Shown here: positions 1 to 13,200 of the stretch, in pieces
How the letters are laid out: every line of letters begins with the position of its first letter
Position numbering within the stretch: position 1 is the first letter of the stretch
Made by a program: the position numbers and the translations under genes
NCBI GenBank assembly: GCA_910591455.2
Contig: OU342819.1
Coordinates: 17,214,262-17,278,261, forward strand
Length of the DNA stretch: 64,000 nucleotides
Source of the DNA: Pholis gunnellus
Taxonomy: Eukaryota > Chordata > Actinopteri > Perciformes > Pholidae
Reading direction: 5' to 3'
Notes under the pieces: generated by a model
The model's input: only the letters and a program-made list of their open reading frames with translations
Databases searched by the model: none
Told to the model about the DNA's origin: nothing

Positions 1-1679
1 ATAGTAACCGTTGTATGAGGATATGGTGATACTGAAAAACCTCTTGTTGACCTCACTTGACCAAATAAAAACCTCAGTTAACATAATGTTGTTCAAAGTT
101 TGCCTAAAACCCATTTTTTTAATATTATTTTTAGGGTGAGGGTCTGAAGATGATTATCTTGGTTTGTCAGCATCACTTGTTGCTGAGGAGATCAGTGTCT
201 AGGCCCCAGAAGTGACCCACGCTATCTTTACTTTTGCAAAGCTGCTCATAAAAACACACCATTATAACTAAAAGAACTGTGATTTGGAACAGTGCCAAGA
301 AGGAGGGAGTTGGCAAAGATCCAAAATAGCAAAGCTACGAAAAGAAAAGATAAGATAGAACTTTATCAATCCCGAATGAAATTCTGATGCCAAAATTCGG
401 TCAAAGATTACAGCAGAAGATTGAGAAAAAAACTATGTAATACAAAGATAAACATTTATGAACAAAAGAGTAGAAAAATACAGAGTATGAGAAGTAATAC
501 TTAAGAAAAAATTGAAATGTTAAATTGTGCATGATATTATTATGAGAGTAATATTGTCAATGACATTGAAAAGTAATAAAAAGTTATATTGCACATGAAA
601 ATTATGTAAACTTAATGGTGTGAAAAGTGGGTTGCTACCTAAAAATAAAACCTCCCACTGGGAGCATTTAAAAAAGGTGTATGAAGCCAGAACTTGTACA
701 TCTAGAGGCAGCTCCTCGGTTCATGAACCCAGCCTCCGTTTGCTGTATTTAGCTGGCCTGGGTCCAGACCTTTGAATCCGCCCACTCCACCGGGTTTGAG
801 TGGAAACGGAGTGAAACGAGTTGACAACTCTGTCTGATATCAGGCAAGTATTTCAACAGACTCTGCCTGCTTGTATCATTTTTAAACGATTTAGTCATTA
901 TAGGAACTATAGTGAACTGAAGATCTGCTGCTTTTCCATAACACTGTGTGTTTATAGTTGTATCTCCCAGGGAATGTGCAATATTTGTACATATATTTTT
1001 TACTGCGTCTCAGCTGTACCACTGTACTGTCTCGTTGGCTGCGTATTATTTTTAAGCTGATTGCAGCTGTGTGCAGCGCTATTGCCCGAGCAAAATGTCC
1101 CTTTGGGTACAATTCAGTGATCATTTATTGTCATTATGCAACAGAGGGAGGCACAAGGAATGCAGCTGTAACCCATTTACAGCACACGAAAAAAACAAGA
1201 CAAAAAACTAAATAGGACAAAAAAACAGTAGTGGATTCCTGGAGTCTGTTTTTTTTTAATTTGCGTCAAGAAGAAATGTAAACATCAGCAACAAAAACAA
1301 TTCTCTTATCTTATCAACAGCTTATGAACAAAATGAGTTTGTAAATTACAGTTATTTCAAACGATTGTTATTTCTTTCTTAATTCTTTTTTCCAAGTGCG
1401 CAGTGTCTCTCATGTTATTTACCCCAAAATAATTGCAATGGTTATATTACCAAATAACTTGTATTCATGAAATAAAAAAAAGGCTTTCTGGTTTAATTCA
1501 CTGAAAAAGAGTGAATCGTAGCTCATTTAAAATGTAAATAACGTAAGAAATAATCAATTGATACCTTAGTATTTGGCTCATTACAGTGCCATGAAGCATA
1601 GTTTTCAGCTACCACATAACAACCCGGAGCCTGGTCCCTCTCTACTGTCTGAATCAGTCTGTTTCGATTGTCTCTCCAG
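1..1679 (+). other. adcy2 intron (5' part of window)
   Basis: AT-rich non-coding sequence with no exon that I recognise. An interspersed repeat remnant lies at about 340-620. Short ORFs on both strands have no recognisable content. Confidence 0.6.
340..620 (-). repeat. Teleost interspersed repeat remnant (LINE/SINE-like tail)
   Basis: Contains TAAGATAGAACTTTATCAAT followed by CCCGAATGAAATTC, a diverged form of the 'actttattgatccc..gggaaattc' sequence common in fish genomes. The orientation suggests that the element's 3' end faces left. The family is not assigned. Confidence 0.45.
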
Positions 1680-1749
1680 ACAGTGGCTGAAGTCTGAGGA
1701 CATCCAGAGGATCTCATTGTTCTTTCACAACAAAGCTCTGGAGAAAGAG
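1680..1749 (+). CDS. adcy2: adcy2 exon: end of C1b, before TM7
   Basis: First recognisable coding exon. It follows a TCTCTCCAG acceptor, ends GAG|GTAGGC, and starts with the third base of a split codon. It reads QWLKSEDIQRISLFFHNKAL and then EKE, the conserved stretch just before the second membrane cassette in ADCY2. The preceding exon was not found in the window. Confidence 0.9.
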
Positions 1750-2808
1750 GTAGGCGAATGCATACAAAACACCTGCCAGCATTGTTCACTGGGGAAAGAA
1801 TCGATGGGATTGTGTAGTTGTCAGTGAAGCAGAAGTCATTAGGGAGAGTGAACAATATAGAACACAGATTGTCCGCTATATAATCTACACGACAACTGTC
1901 CTCAAATTCTTGTATTCTCGTATTATATGTATTGTTTTTTCTTCATTCCATATAAGTCTGTTTTTATATTGTGCTCATGTTGAGTCTAACTCTGCTTTAG
2001 CATGATTTACTGCTGCTATGTTACACATCCTTATGCAACGTTTTTTTTTTGTTGCCTTATCTCAACAGTACAGATCCACAACATTACCAGCCTTCAAGTA
2101 TTACGTCACCTGCGCCTGCCTCATATTCAGCTGTATATTCATAGTGCAGGTCCTCGTCTTGCCCAAGTAAGTCTGCACCCCTTCACAGGATTTTACACAG
2201 CACCGTCCCCGTAGCATCAGCAAACTCCAGCTGTGGAAGTGTGGGGGTGGGGGGGTGAAAAAAAGTAATTTGATGCCGGCTGTCTCATCAACAGGACCGC
2301 GCTGAAATGAAAGGAGGCAGGGGAGCAAGAGGCAGAATGTTAAAAAACCAATCGAGATGAAAGGGCAGCGTGTCTGGTAGTGATTATAGACGAGGTGAAT
2401 CTTACTGTGACGTCTCTTTAAGGGTGAGGAGAGAAAGTCACGGTCATGCTATTTTACTGTCTCCGGGAGCCAGAAGTGTAATTCAGCATCTGAGAGGCTA
2501 TTGATTGTCTAATTCACCTCTCTGTGTGTCGCAGCATCGCTCCGCACATTTAGACGTGGCGTCGTCTGTTTTTAAGGGCAGGGATCCTAAAATCAGCCGT
2601 GCTGTGTTCCCCCCCGTAGACAATGTGATACATGGGCGTAACTGCTTTACGAAGCACGTACAGTGTGCTGTACTGTAACATCCACGGTTCTGCTTACTCA
2701 GGGTAAATGGATTGCAGGTCTGAGGTAGAATACATTAGAGCCTTCAATACATTCATAGCGCTGGATGGTACTGCAGAGGGCCAAGAGGAGCCAAGAGGGT
2801 TTAGAGTA

Positions 2809-2879
<71 letters not shown>

Positions 2880-5800
2880 GCAGAACTGCTGTGCTGGGGA
2901 TCTCCTTTGGCCTGGCATTCCTGCTGTTGGCTTTGATCCTGCTCCTTTGCTTTGCTGGTCACATTCTGGTGGGTTTGCGTGGAGTCATCTTGCAACACTT
3001 ACACATACACTTGAGACCATGAATTTAAATGAATGAATGTGCTGGTAACACTTTATTTAAAAAAGTCATGTCTATATTGCATTATAAGCACATTCATAAG
3101 ACATCAGGCTTCATAAAACTGTTTGTAAATGTTTATTATCATGCATGACAACTTTATAACAAGGTGTATTATTTATTATAAATTCAGCATTCATAATGCT
3201 TTATATCTTTGCTGGCTATATGCTCATTGTGTGCAGGATTGCGGCTGTTGGCACCACTCGGTCTAGTGGATTGCCGATCGTGACATTAGGTCATGATGGT
3301 CAAGTGAGCTCTTGTTTGCAAAAAACAGTTCAAGCCAGCTGCAACTTGGATTTTGATGCTTGTCTATTCGTGGTGTTACGGTGTCGGTGCATGGAGCTGC
3401 CAGAAAGTTAGAAAGACCGAATAATAAAAAACATCTCAATTTGATACACCAAGTAGAAACAGCATTATATCGCACATTTTAACAAAAGACAAGAACCATT
3501 TGAAATAACTGATTCTTCTAAAATAAAACACTCAATAATGACATGCTCTATATAAAGTGGTAGCCTAGTTCTCTTTTAGTGTTTTGCTGACCAGAAGTTT
3601 CCAACAGCATTAAGCTGTTGGAACACTGCACTGCACTGCACTATGCGAGGTTTCCATGAGCCGATCTGCTTTCTATTCTCCTTCATTCATCCATCAAGTC
3701 ACTGCTGTTGTTTGTTGTGCAGCTCAAGTGGAGGGATGGTTGTTATTAAGCTGCTGCAGCTACCTGTCACAAGTGTTTTATGGACAATCAATAAATGCGT
3801 TCTCCCTTAAGAGCCTACTTTCCTCTCTTTCTTCTCAAGAGAATATTATCACCCAGTAAGTTGGTCACTTCTAATGAGTGGAGGTTTAGCAATAACATTG
3901 GTTCTGACCCGACACAGATATCAGCTTTGTATACATTGCATTGAAAAGAACTGTGTTGCCTTTAAATAATTGTATGTTTTTTTACGGTTTTCGGTTGAAT
4001 CATTTCTGGTTGCTGTGCTTCCGGTTTGGTCACTTCAAGTTATAGTTTAAGAGTAATTCGCTTTCATCCACTAGGACTCATCATAGAGGCAATGAAAAAA
4101 AAATGTCAACGCTGGAAACTGGAAAGTTTGGTGTATGTAAGAGCTACTGAAGTGGAGACACTCATTTTGAGAATACTGACTTCAAATATATTGTAAAATG
4201 ATATACATTTTGAAGACGGTACAGGTAAAAAAAATATAACTAATAGATATCCCCATGAAACTTTCCCTGTTTATAATATAACATTTTCAGAAGTTTTATA
4301 ATTAAATATGCAAATTAGTCATTATCTAATGCTAATCTTTGATATATACAGACACCAATACACAACGTAGTAAAATAAACACCTACATGTCAATTTTAGA
4401 TGTTTTCTTTCCACTAGTCTGAAAGAAGACGTCATATTAAAGCAGAATTAGCCCGAAATCTCAGAATTGACCGGTGCATAAATAAACAGTTTCTGCCTTA
4501 AATGAAGCTCGTCCATGTTTGGCATGAATGTGACAGATGAGCCTTCGTCTCTTACTTTCTGCCTTTGTTTTAATGTGCTGACATGTAGTAAGATCGACTG
4601 CACTGCCCTGAGCTACAAGAATGACGACAATAAATGGAGTGATTTCCACCCAACCACTATCTTTATATTAATTTGAGTCACATGAGAGACCACACAGTCC
4701 ACAGAGGAAACTAATAATGAAGCATTAACAGAAAGAATAAGAGATTTCATATGATTTGTGTATTAGAGTTGTGCGTTGGGTCCATCCACCGCTTCTCCCC
4801 CTTTCTTCCTGCTCTTATCCTTCCCTTTGATTCTTTGTAACCTCAGCAGGGAAGGAAGGGGTCCTTCTGCTCTGTAACCTGGTTCCCCACGTCCTCCCGC
4901 ATCATCGTCACCAATAATCCCTGGCTGCGATTGGTCCTCACCATGACGACCACTGCTCTCATACTCGTGATGGCCGTCTTCAACATGGTGAGAAGGTTAA
5001 GACGTCGTGGATGCCGTCGGTCCATTGATGTTGTATCGGGTGATTGTGGAACAGCCCGGGTCACTGCACGGTTACATTCAATGCTCTTTTATAGTTACGA
5101 CACCAAATATAACACTTTCGAAGGCGTCCGTACTTACACAGTACAGTACTAGTTTGTACTGTATCAAAAGTACAATTCATTTCCACAGCTCAACCTGTGA
5201 AGGTTGAAAGGATAAAATGACGTATGCGACGCCTTATACTAGGTAGAGACTTAATCTATATGAAGTGTTACTGCACTCCGCTATGCATCTCTGATTATCT
5301 CTCCACATAATCTAACAGTTTTTAGGCTTTAAAATGCAAACGTAATGTAGATCAGTTCTAGCTGCTGTGCCAGTTCAGTGATCCACCCTTTTTGTTTTGT
5401 TTGTCAGTTCTTCGTGGAGGACCCTGGAGGATCCATTGAGGACGTCCTCACAACTACTCCCCCTGTGAATCTAACCAATGACAGCCTGCCGGACTACCTG
5501 GAAGAAAACACAGGAGAAAACAAGTTTTACCTTCCAGTAAGTACCATAGGGAGAGGTCAACAACAGGAAAGAAGGTACAAGTCTAATTACTGAGCACCAG
5601 CATCCAAAGAAACAACTTAAATGAGTTGGCATTTATCTAAAACATTTGTGTTTAAACTAATCTAGCTTTCTTTAGAATTGAAAACCTGCTGCCTTTCCTT
5701 GTGTGTTTTTTTTGTTGTTTTTTTGCACTTAACCTTTATTTTTCATATGCAATCATAGAGAAGTGAACATACGGACATGACACATCGATCACATAACAAA

Positions 5801-6979
5801 TCTTATACGGATTCCCTTCCCACAGACATCACAGACACCCAATTAACCTCATTTTAACCAAAACGCAATCACCCATATGTTTAATCAGACACTTCTTCAT
5901 ATCCCTGATGGAAAACTCTGGAGATTGAAGAGGAGAGGGTCTACCATCACTATACATGCAACTGAACACATCCACAGTCACATCTGTACTACATGCAGAG
6001 AGGGCACCAGTCGGACTTCTCCCCTCCACTGAGATTCCTTTATCAGTGTCGATGGCTGAAATATAACCAGATCAGTCCTGAGCTGGAGTTTGGCTGTTCT
6101 GCTCTCCATCAAATTGACACTTTTTAATACTTCCCTCCACTGTTGGACAGTTTGTGGCTTTGCATTTCTCCATAACACTGTAATCATCTTCTTTGGGACC
6201 AACAGCAACTCCCCAAGCAAATATGTCTATTTTTTGTATCTATATCTTCTAGAGAGGCCGTGTCTCTTTGCCGTAAAAAAGAACAATTGATTCAAAGACA
6301 AAGTCAACATTTTACCCTTTTACAAGGAAACTTCTAATTCTTCTGCATAGCCAAGCAAGAAATAAGATCGTTGTGTGATGTTTATTGTTGTCATCAGTGG
6401 CACCAGTTTGTCATAATTATATGGGGATTCTCAAAGCTTTCATTCACTGTCATGTTTATTAATAAGCCTTCTCATGCGACAGATTCTCACTCCTAACCAG
6501 TATGCTTGTGGTCTTTTAAATCTCTTCTTTAAACTCACTTTTACAGAATGGCTTTTATGTGATGTCATCTTTTTTATTTGACTTTATTCTATTTTACTTA
6601 TTTTGTTTTTTTTGTGTTGTTTTGTTTTATTTTGTTGTGTTTTCTTTTTATTATTTTATTATTTTATTATTATTTTTTATTTGTATTTTATTTTTGTTGT
6701 ACTGTTTTATCAGGGTTTAAATTGTACCCTAATTTGCATTGCTTTGGTTGGGTCTCACTGTTGCCTTTGCTTTGTTTTGTCTGTCAAAGCCCTTTTGTTT
6801 TTAAAGGCGTTATATAAATGAGTTATTATTATCATTATTATTATTATTATGTAATAACATGTGTTGGTTGACTCACCACTGTTAGAGCAGCATATTTACT
6901 GAAAGCACACAAACAATTCTTACATAGACACCAGTGTTATCTGTTGCTTCACCTCTGCAGAAAAGTTTTTGGTCACCAC

Positions 6980-7021
<42 letters not shown>

Positions 7022-7252
7022 CTCTCTCTCTCCCCCCCTCCCTCCCCAGTACTTCATCTACTGCTGTATACTGGGACTGGTGTCGTGCTCAGTGTTCCTG
7101 AGGATCAACTATGAGCTGAAGATGGTGGTTATGCTGGTTGCGGTGGTGATCTACAACATCATCATCCTCCAAACACACGCCTCTTTGCTGGATGGATTTA
7201 GCAAAGCGCTGTACACCACCGAATCACTTGATAGGTACCTGCAAGCTGTACA

Positions 7253-7287
<35 letters not shown>

Positions 7288-10200
7288 CTAATAATGAAAC
7301 ATTTTTTAAGCCCAACTAAAGCGGGGTAGGCAGTATATTTTTGGCGTCATCAGACAAAAATACCATAACAATGAGAAGGGCGTTCCTATTGGCTGTTTTA
7401 CAAATGCAGATGTGCGTGCACGTCTCTTCAGACGATGATTCAGCGCTATATATCCTGCAGGATATATGGAAGTTTCCATTCTAGCATTGGTAACAACTGC
7501 CTACACTGCAAAGCAACCCAAACAAGGAAGAGTGAAAAAGACAGTCAGACATTATCGGCAAAGTGTTTCAGAGACGGAGAGAGAAGCCGATGAAGACGAC
7601 TCATGAAGCTGGACCCTGGTCTTGAGGGACAAAGTACCGCTGAGGTGCAAATATCCCGTTTGACTGTCGATCAAGCGTAGCCCCTGCAGAGGAGGAGGAT
7701 GAGAGGCAGAATGACAAACAGCAGTTGATGTTTATGGAGCTGGATTAATACATTTGACTGACAGCTGGAGTCTCACTGCTGAAGAAACCACATTATGCAA
7801 AGAGGTTTTCAGAGCAGCAAGAAAGATGGGGAAGAAATACTTTTCTTTTTCCAACTCGATTTTGTTTCTCTTTCTCACCTTGGCTTTACCAGCATGCAGA
7901 GTGTTCTGCTGTTGCCAAAGCACTGGGGCATATAAATAGAATTGTTAGGCCGTGTTAAATAAAAAGCAAAGACCAGGACAGCCTAATAAATCAATTTAGT
8001 GCCGTAACAAGCATCAGTTTACACTTACGGAAGACATGCTAGCATTGCATTATGTTGTCTCACTAATTTTAGTATAGCACTAGTTTGGAAAACAATGGCG
8101 CTCAATGGCACAGAGGTTTATGTTGAATCAGGTTTTGACTACAATTTGACAATATTGACTTTGACTCCAGACGATCAACATTGTATTAATTGATCATTTC
8201 ATTCTCTCCCTCTGTCCAGACCAGGAGTTCTGAAGGATCTAAAGACGATGGGCTCTGTGTCGCTTTTCATCTTCTTCGTCACCCTGCTGGTACTAGCCAG
8301 GCAGGTCAGTGTTCTTCTTTAAGTGGCAATCCTTGAGATTTTAGTCCTTTTCACTGGTGGTAACAGAAAATGTGGTTTAATACTACAGGTCCCAGAATAC
8401 TGGGGGCAGCAAAATAAACTATTGTCTTTTTAATAAAGACGTTTAACAACAATTGTCCATTTTCACCATTCTGTGAGCAACGTGATCTGATTTGAGTCTG
8501 ATATGAGTCTGCAAACAGCAACAGTGAAAGCAGTTAGTTACCTCACTCACTCTGCAGCCTGCAGCTCTTCATCCAACAGCTCACTTCCATTACGACCTGC
8601 AATTCTTCAAAATGAGCCACAGAAAATGACAGTTGTCTTGTTATGTAGATGCCTTTTGGTGAATGATAGCGGTCAGTGTCAAGTTCAAACACATTGCATT
8701 TCCTGTACAGTACTTCATATTAAAAGTCAACCCGTGCTGCGCCATTTAAATGCTTTTACGGGTGCAATGTGTAATGTCTACCCATCTGATGCAAACCAAT
8801 AGGGGACAGCATTTCACCTCAACTACTGGGTCATGTTATAGAAAATAAAAAAGGGCAACTTCTAGCAGGTCCAAAAACGCTGCTGTCTTATAATCTTCTC
8901 ATGTGGCGTCGGCTTATAGTTTAGGTTACCCGTCTGTGTGTTGTAGAGTTTGTCTATTGTATTAAACTCAAAACAAATCGGATTACTGCGAACTACGCGG
9001 TAGCCCAATGGATTCGCTTCAAACCAGTCGATGCAAATGCACCGTATTTTCATTTTTTTTCATGTGAAAAGTCTGCTTAAAATTCGCTTGACAATTAAAT
9101 GGAATTTGGCTTCTGTTGCCTTTCATAGAACACGAGGTATTACAAGACAGGACGGGCCGGGGCTAGTTGGTTAGCATGCTCATTTTAGCAGATATCTACA
9201 GTACAGATATCTACGGCAGTTGTATCTGTCTTATTAGGCCATCCACCGTCGTCACAGCATGTTATTGTGCTAAATATTTCTGCATGAGGAGAAACTTTCT
9301 ACCAGAGGAATTTGAATGATCTTCACTGCAAGTGAACCTGCGTTCAAGGATTTGGCTCAAAATGCTCAAAAAGACCAAAATACTTGTTCAGATGGATATT
9401 TTCGTGGCGTTGGAGCAGCCGGCCTGGCCCCCTGCCTCCATCTCCTCTGTGTCCACCGTCCTCGCTTCATATAAGAGCTAAACTCAGCTGACACAGATTT
9501 GGTGAGCAGGTTTTTTCTTTTTTGGGGGCGGGGGTACCATCCATCATCTCTGACCCCAAAACAGATTTTCTGGACAGAAAGACTCTCCCCAGAGCTTCTG
9601 TACCCAAAACCGGGGCTCCCCTGAGTCCAAACAGCTCCATGTGTTGTTCCCTTTCTGGGTCACAGTCACCAGAAGGGAGGGAGAGTATTCATTTTACAAC
9701 ACAACTTTGCTTTGGTAAACTCTCTGCTGCTGCATATCTTATTCCAGGCTGCGCTCTTATCAAGGTCTTTCCGGGTTAATTGGTTTTGTCCTTCCTAATG
9801 CTGTTTGGGTATAAATTAGTTCAATAAAATGCCTTATCAATTATCCTCAAAATTATTATGGGAACAGGTCAGAAAGTGTCAGAATCGGCGCCATCCGATG
9901 CCCTCGACGCAGAAGTGCGTAAATTGGTTCCTGGATATGAGGGCACAAGGCCTGGCTGCATCCATTTTAAGTGCTTTTGTCCTGCTATTAACAAATTTGC
10001 CCTGCAAATATGTTTCATCGTCAACCCTAATGAGCTCATTTTCTGGCAGTTTAGTCAGAAGGAGGAGAAAGCAGGTTAGGAGAACGGATGCATCTGTAAT
10101 TCATCCCTCAAGAACAGATGCGCGATGGAGCAAAGCTCATTTACAGGCTTGTTAGCTGGTTTCTAAACGGCCTACTTTCTCAAGCCCGGGAGGCATACTG

Positions 10201-13200
10201 ACGTGTTCAAACCGTACAAACATACACAAACGGTCCTACCCTATCTGTATTTGTATTTCAGCCTCAGGCTATCAACGCTATAGCACACGATCTCGGCACA
10301 GAGCAGCCCGAGCCTACATGCGTTGGAGCCTTCTAAATTGGCACCACTTTCATCTCAAGGGAGAAGTATTCAGCGCACACATACATCATCCAGACTGCTA
10401 ACTACATACATGGAATATATCTCACAGGAGAGTGAGAGAGGCTCCCACACACATCCATACACAAACTGTAGCCTGGAGCTTTCAGATATATATACCATCA
10501 TAATGATGGTGTGTTCGGAGGACCCCATCTGATGCACAAACGCACACCTCTCGGATGTTTTGACCCCGATAGATAGAAAACTCCCTCAAGCATGAATAAG
10601 CCAAACGTAAAAAAAAAGAAGTGTTGGCTACCCTTTATGCTAAACAGTCCTGTCAGTTTCTCAGTTTCACCGTCTTCTTTATCGAGACATTAATTTCCCA
10701 TGAATACCAAGCAAGCACTTTAGTTTCAGTTGGTTAGGTTTTCCTTGAAATCGCATATATTTTACATTTAGTGGGAAATTATTAGAGCATAATTCAGGCA
10801 GTTTGTCTTTAGGAAATGCTCTCATATCACTCCTGTAGCTGGAGGAGAACCGAACCTCCAGTCCAAAATAAACATCAGTTAAAAAAAACAGCTTTTCAGT
10901 TTCTGTTCTCCGTCTTGGTTTCTTCTGTGGCCTGTAGCTTTGGAGCCGAGTGCTGGGTGTGAATGACACAGGTGTCTCTTTACTCTGTGTCCTCCTGTAA
11001 CAGAATGAATATTACTGTAGGTTGGACTTCCTGTGGAGGGACAAGTTCAAGAGGGAGTGTGAGGAGATCGAAACCATGGAGAACCTCAACCGGGTTCTGC
11101 TGGAGAACGTTTTGCCTGCCCACGTCGCCGAACACTTCCTGGGACGCAACTGGAAAAATGAGGTGAATTCACAAAAAAAGGAGACAGCTGTTGTTTTATT
11201 TATATCTTTAAGTTAAAAGGAACAGTTTGTTTTGGGAAATATGCAAAGAAGGTAATGTCTGTAAATGTAGCTGTAGCCTGTTGCACACTTGGCAATCCTA
11301 CCGGTCACAATTCTCCCGTATCTCTCAATTTATGACAAATCTTCACACCTTTTTTTCGCTTACGACTCTAAAACTCTAAAGAAAAGATGAATGAAAACTG
11401 ATGAATGATTTACGTCAGAGATTCATGACAAATGGGTGAATTATTCTGTATTCTTTCCTGCAGAATTGAAAGTAAAGTAAGATAAATGTAGATAGATAAA
11501 TGAAAAGTATTTCACATTAAAATGCTGTTGCAGTGTACTTATTCTTTTGTTATTTTTGTAATCATTTAAAAGTCATCAGAATGCAGGAAACAAAGTCTCT
11601 TTTCGTTTTCTTTGTTTCGCTCTTCATGCTCTGCTGCTGTTGCATTCTGTCCCTGCGTTAATGTTGTAATTGATGTAGCCTTCCTGCCTAACACACTTAA
11701 ATTCCTATATTTCTCCTTAACTCGCTCCAGTGCTGTACATTGTTGCTGTACTCGGTACTCTCTTTTACTCTGTTCTTACTTCTGCCGTTCCTGTGAGTAA
11801 TGCTATTTTGCTGCGAGCGGTGACCCAGTGTCCCCCGAGATGATTTCATTTAATTTATTTAAAGAGTCGACGTTAGCTCCTCAGCTCGTAGATCTTCTTT
11901 CTGTGGTTGGGACCCGTTGAAACCACGCACTGTTCGCCTTTAACTTTCACACACAAGTGCTCGATCGATGCAACACATCTAGCTGTTATCTTCTTCTCGC
12001 TCGTTATCAGGACCTTTATCATCAGTCGTACGAGTCGGTGTGTGTGATGTTCGCCTCCATCCCAGACTTCAAAGAGTTTTACACCGAGTCTGATGTCAAT
12101 AAGGAAGGACTGGAGTGCCTCCGTCTTCTCAACGAGATCATAGCAGACTTTGATGAGGTAAACTCTTACTCTTACTCTGATAATCCTGTTGTTGTTTTTT
12201 CAGAAGCAGCCACACTGGCTGATTACGCTCGAGGAGAGCTGGTGTCATTTCCTCTTCCTATGTGTTTCATCTTATTCTTCATGTGTCCTCCAGCTGCTGT
12301 CCAAACCTAAGTTCAGCGGAGTGGAGAAGATAAAGACCATTGGTAGCACCTACATGGCTGCAACTGGACTCAATGTGACGCCAGGACCAGAGTGCGCACA
12401 GGCATGCTTTTACACACACACACACACACACACACACTCATTGTCACACACGTGCACACACTTCACATGACCTCAACAGCAGTGGTTTTGCAGGATGTAG
12501 CTGAATGTAACTTTGGCGAGTTCCGTGGCCGTCTCAACCCGTGCTATGAGTGCATGTTCAGGAGTTTTGTACAAATAATGTAGAACTTCTAATTTGCACT
12601 ATCCAGCTATGCAAGAATGTAATGTCATAAAATGCACTGGCTAGCTAACGTCTACAAGCTAACTTCCACAGGTCTCGTTAGTAAACAAGCCTCACGCGCG
12701 GCACGCTTGGTAACGTTTACCCCATCGAGCTGTAAAGAATGAAGTCACCATCGTCTATTAATATTAAATTGTCACCCGTTTGTGAACACATTGTAAGTGA
12801 ATTTCACTTCATCGTCAGCTGTTTGTTGACTTATTTGGTGTGAGTGAGAGAGAGTGAGTCAAGTTAAATGTGATCACAAAGTAACGTTGATCTTTACTCT
12901 TTAGGTTAACGTTTTATAGAACTATCCTGGGCGCCTCCATCTTTATTTGCCTGTTCAACATTATGGTGGTCAATTTGAGCGTGTATCAAGTCGGGTCCTT
13001 TTCATAATGTTGACAGACACAATCTGAGCCTGTCAGTGGCAAAAAACAACACTTTCAGTGGACGTAATGTTACATTGAATTGAACTCGCAGCTCGTATAG
13101 AAGTTGCTGTCTGAAGCGCCCTCGAACAATACTGGACCAATTTAAAAGATTGTAAATAAAAAATAGGGTCCATGTTGAAAAATACCGTAGTTACCCTCTA

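Noticed and set aside
2694..3036. Open frames of poly-Cys-Val or poly-His-Thr on both strands here and at 23.1, 30.5, 35.3, 51.4, 54.8 and 57.8 kb
   Set aside because: They are translations of GT/CA/GA microsatellites, not genes.
12158..12293. Alternative acceptor TTTTTTCAG|AAGC at about 12201 inside the 136-bp adcy2 intron
   Set aside because: Using it would insert residues absent from ADCY2 and change the phase. The acceptor at 12293 restores the conserved LLSKPKFSGVEKIKT.
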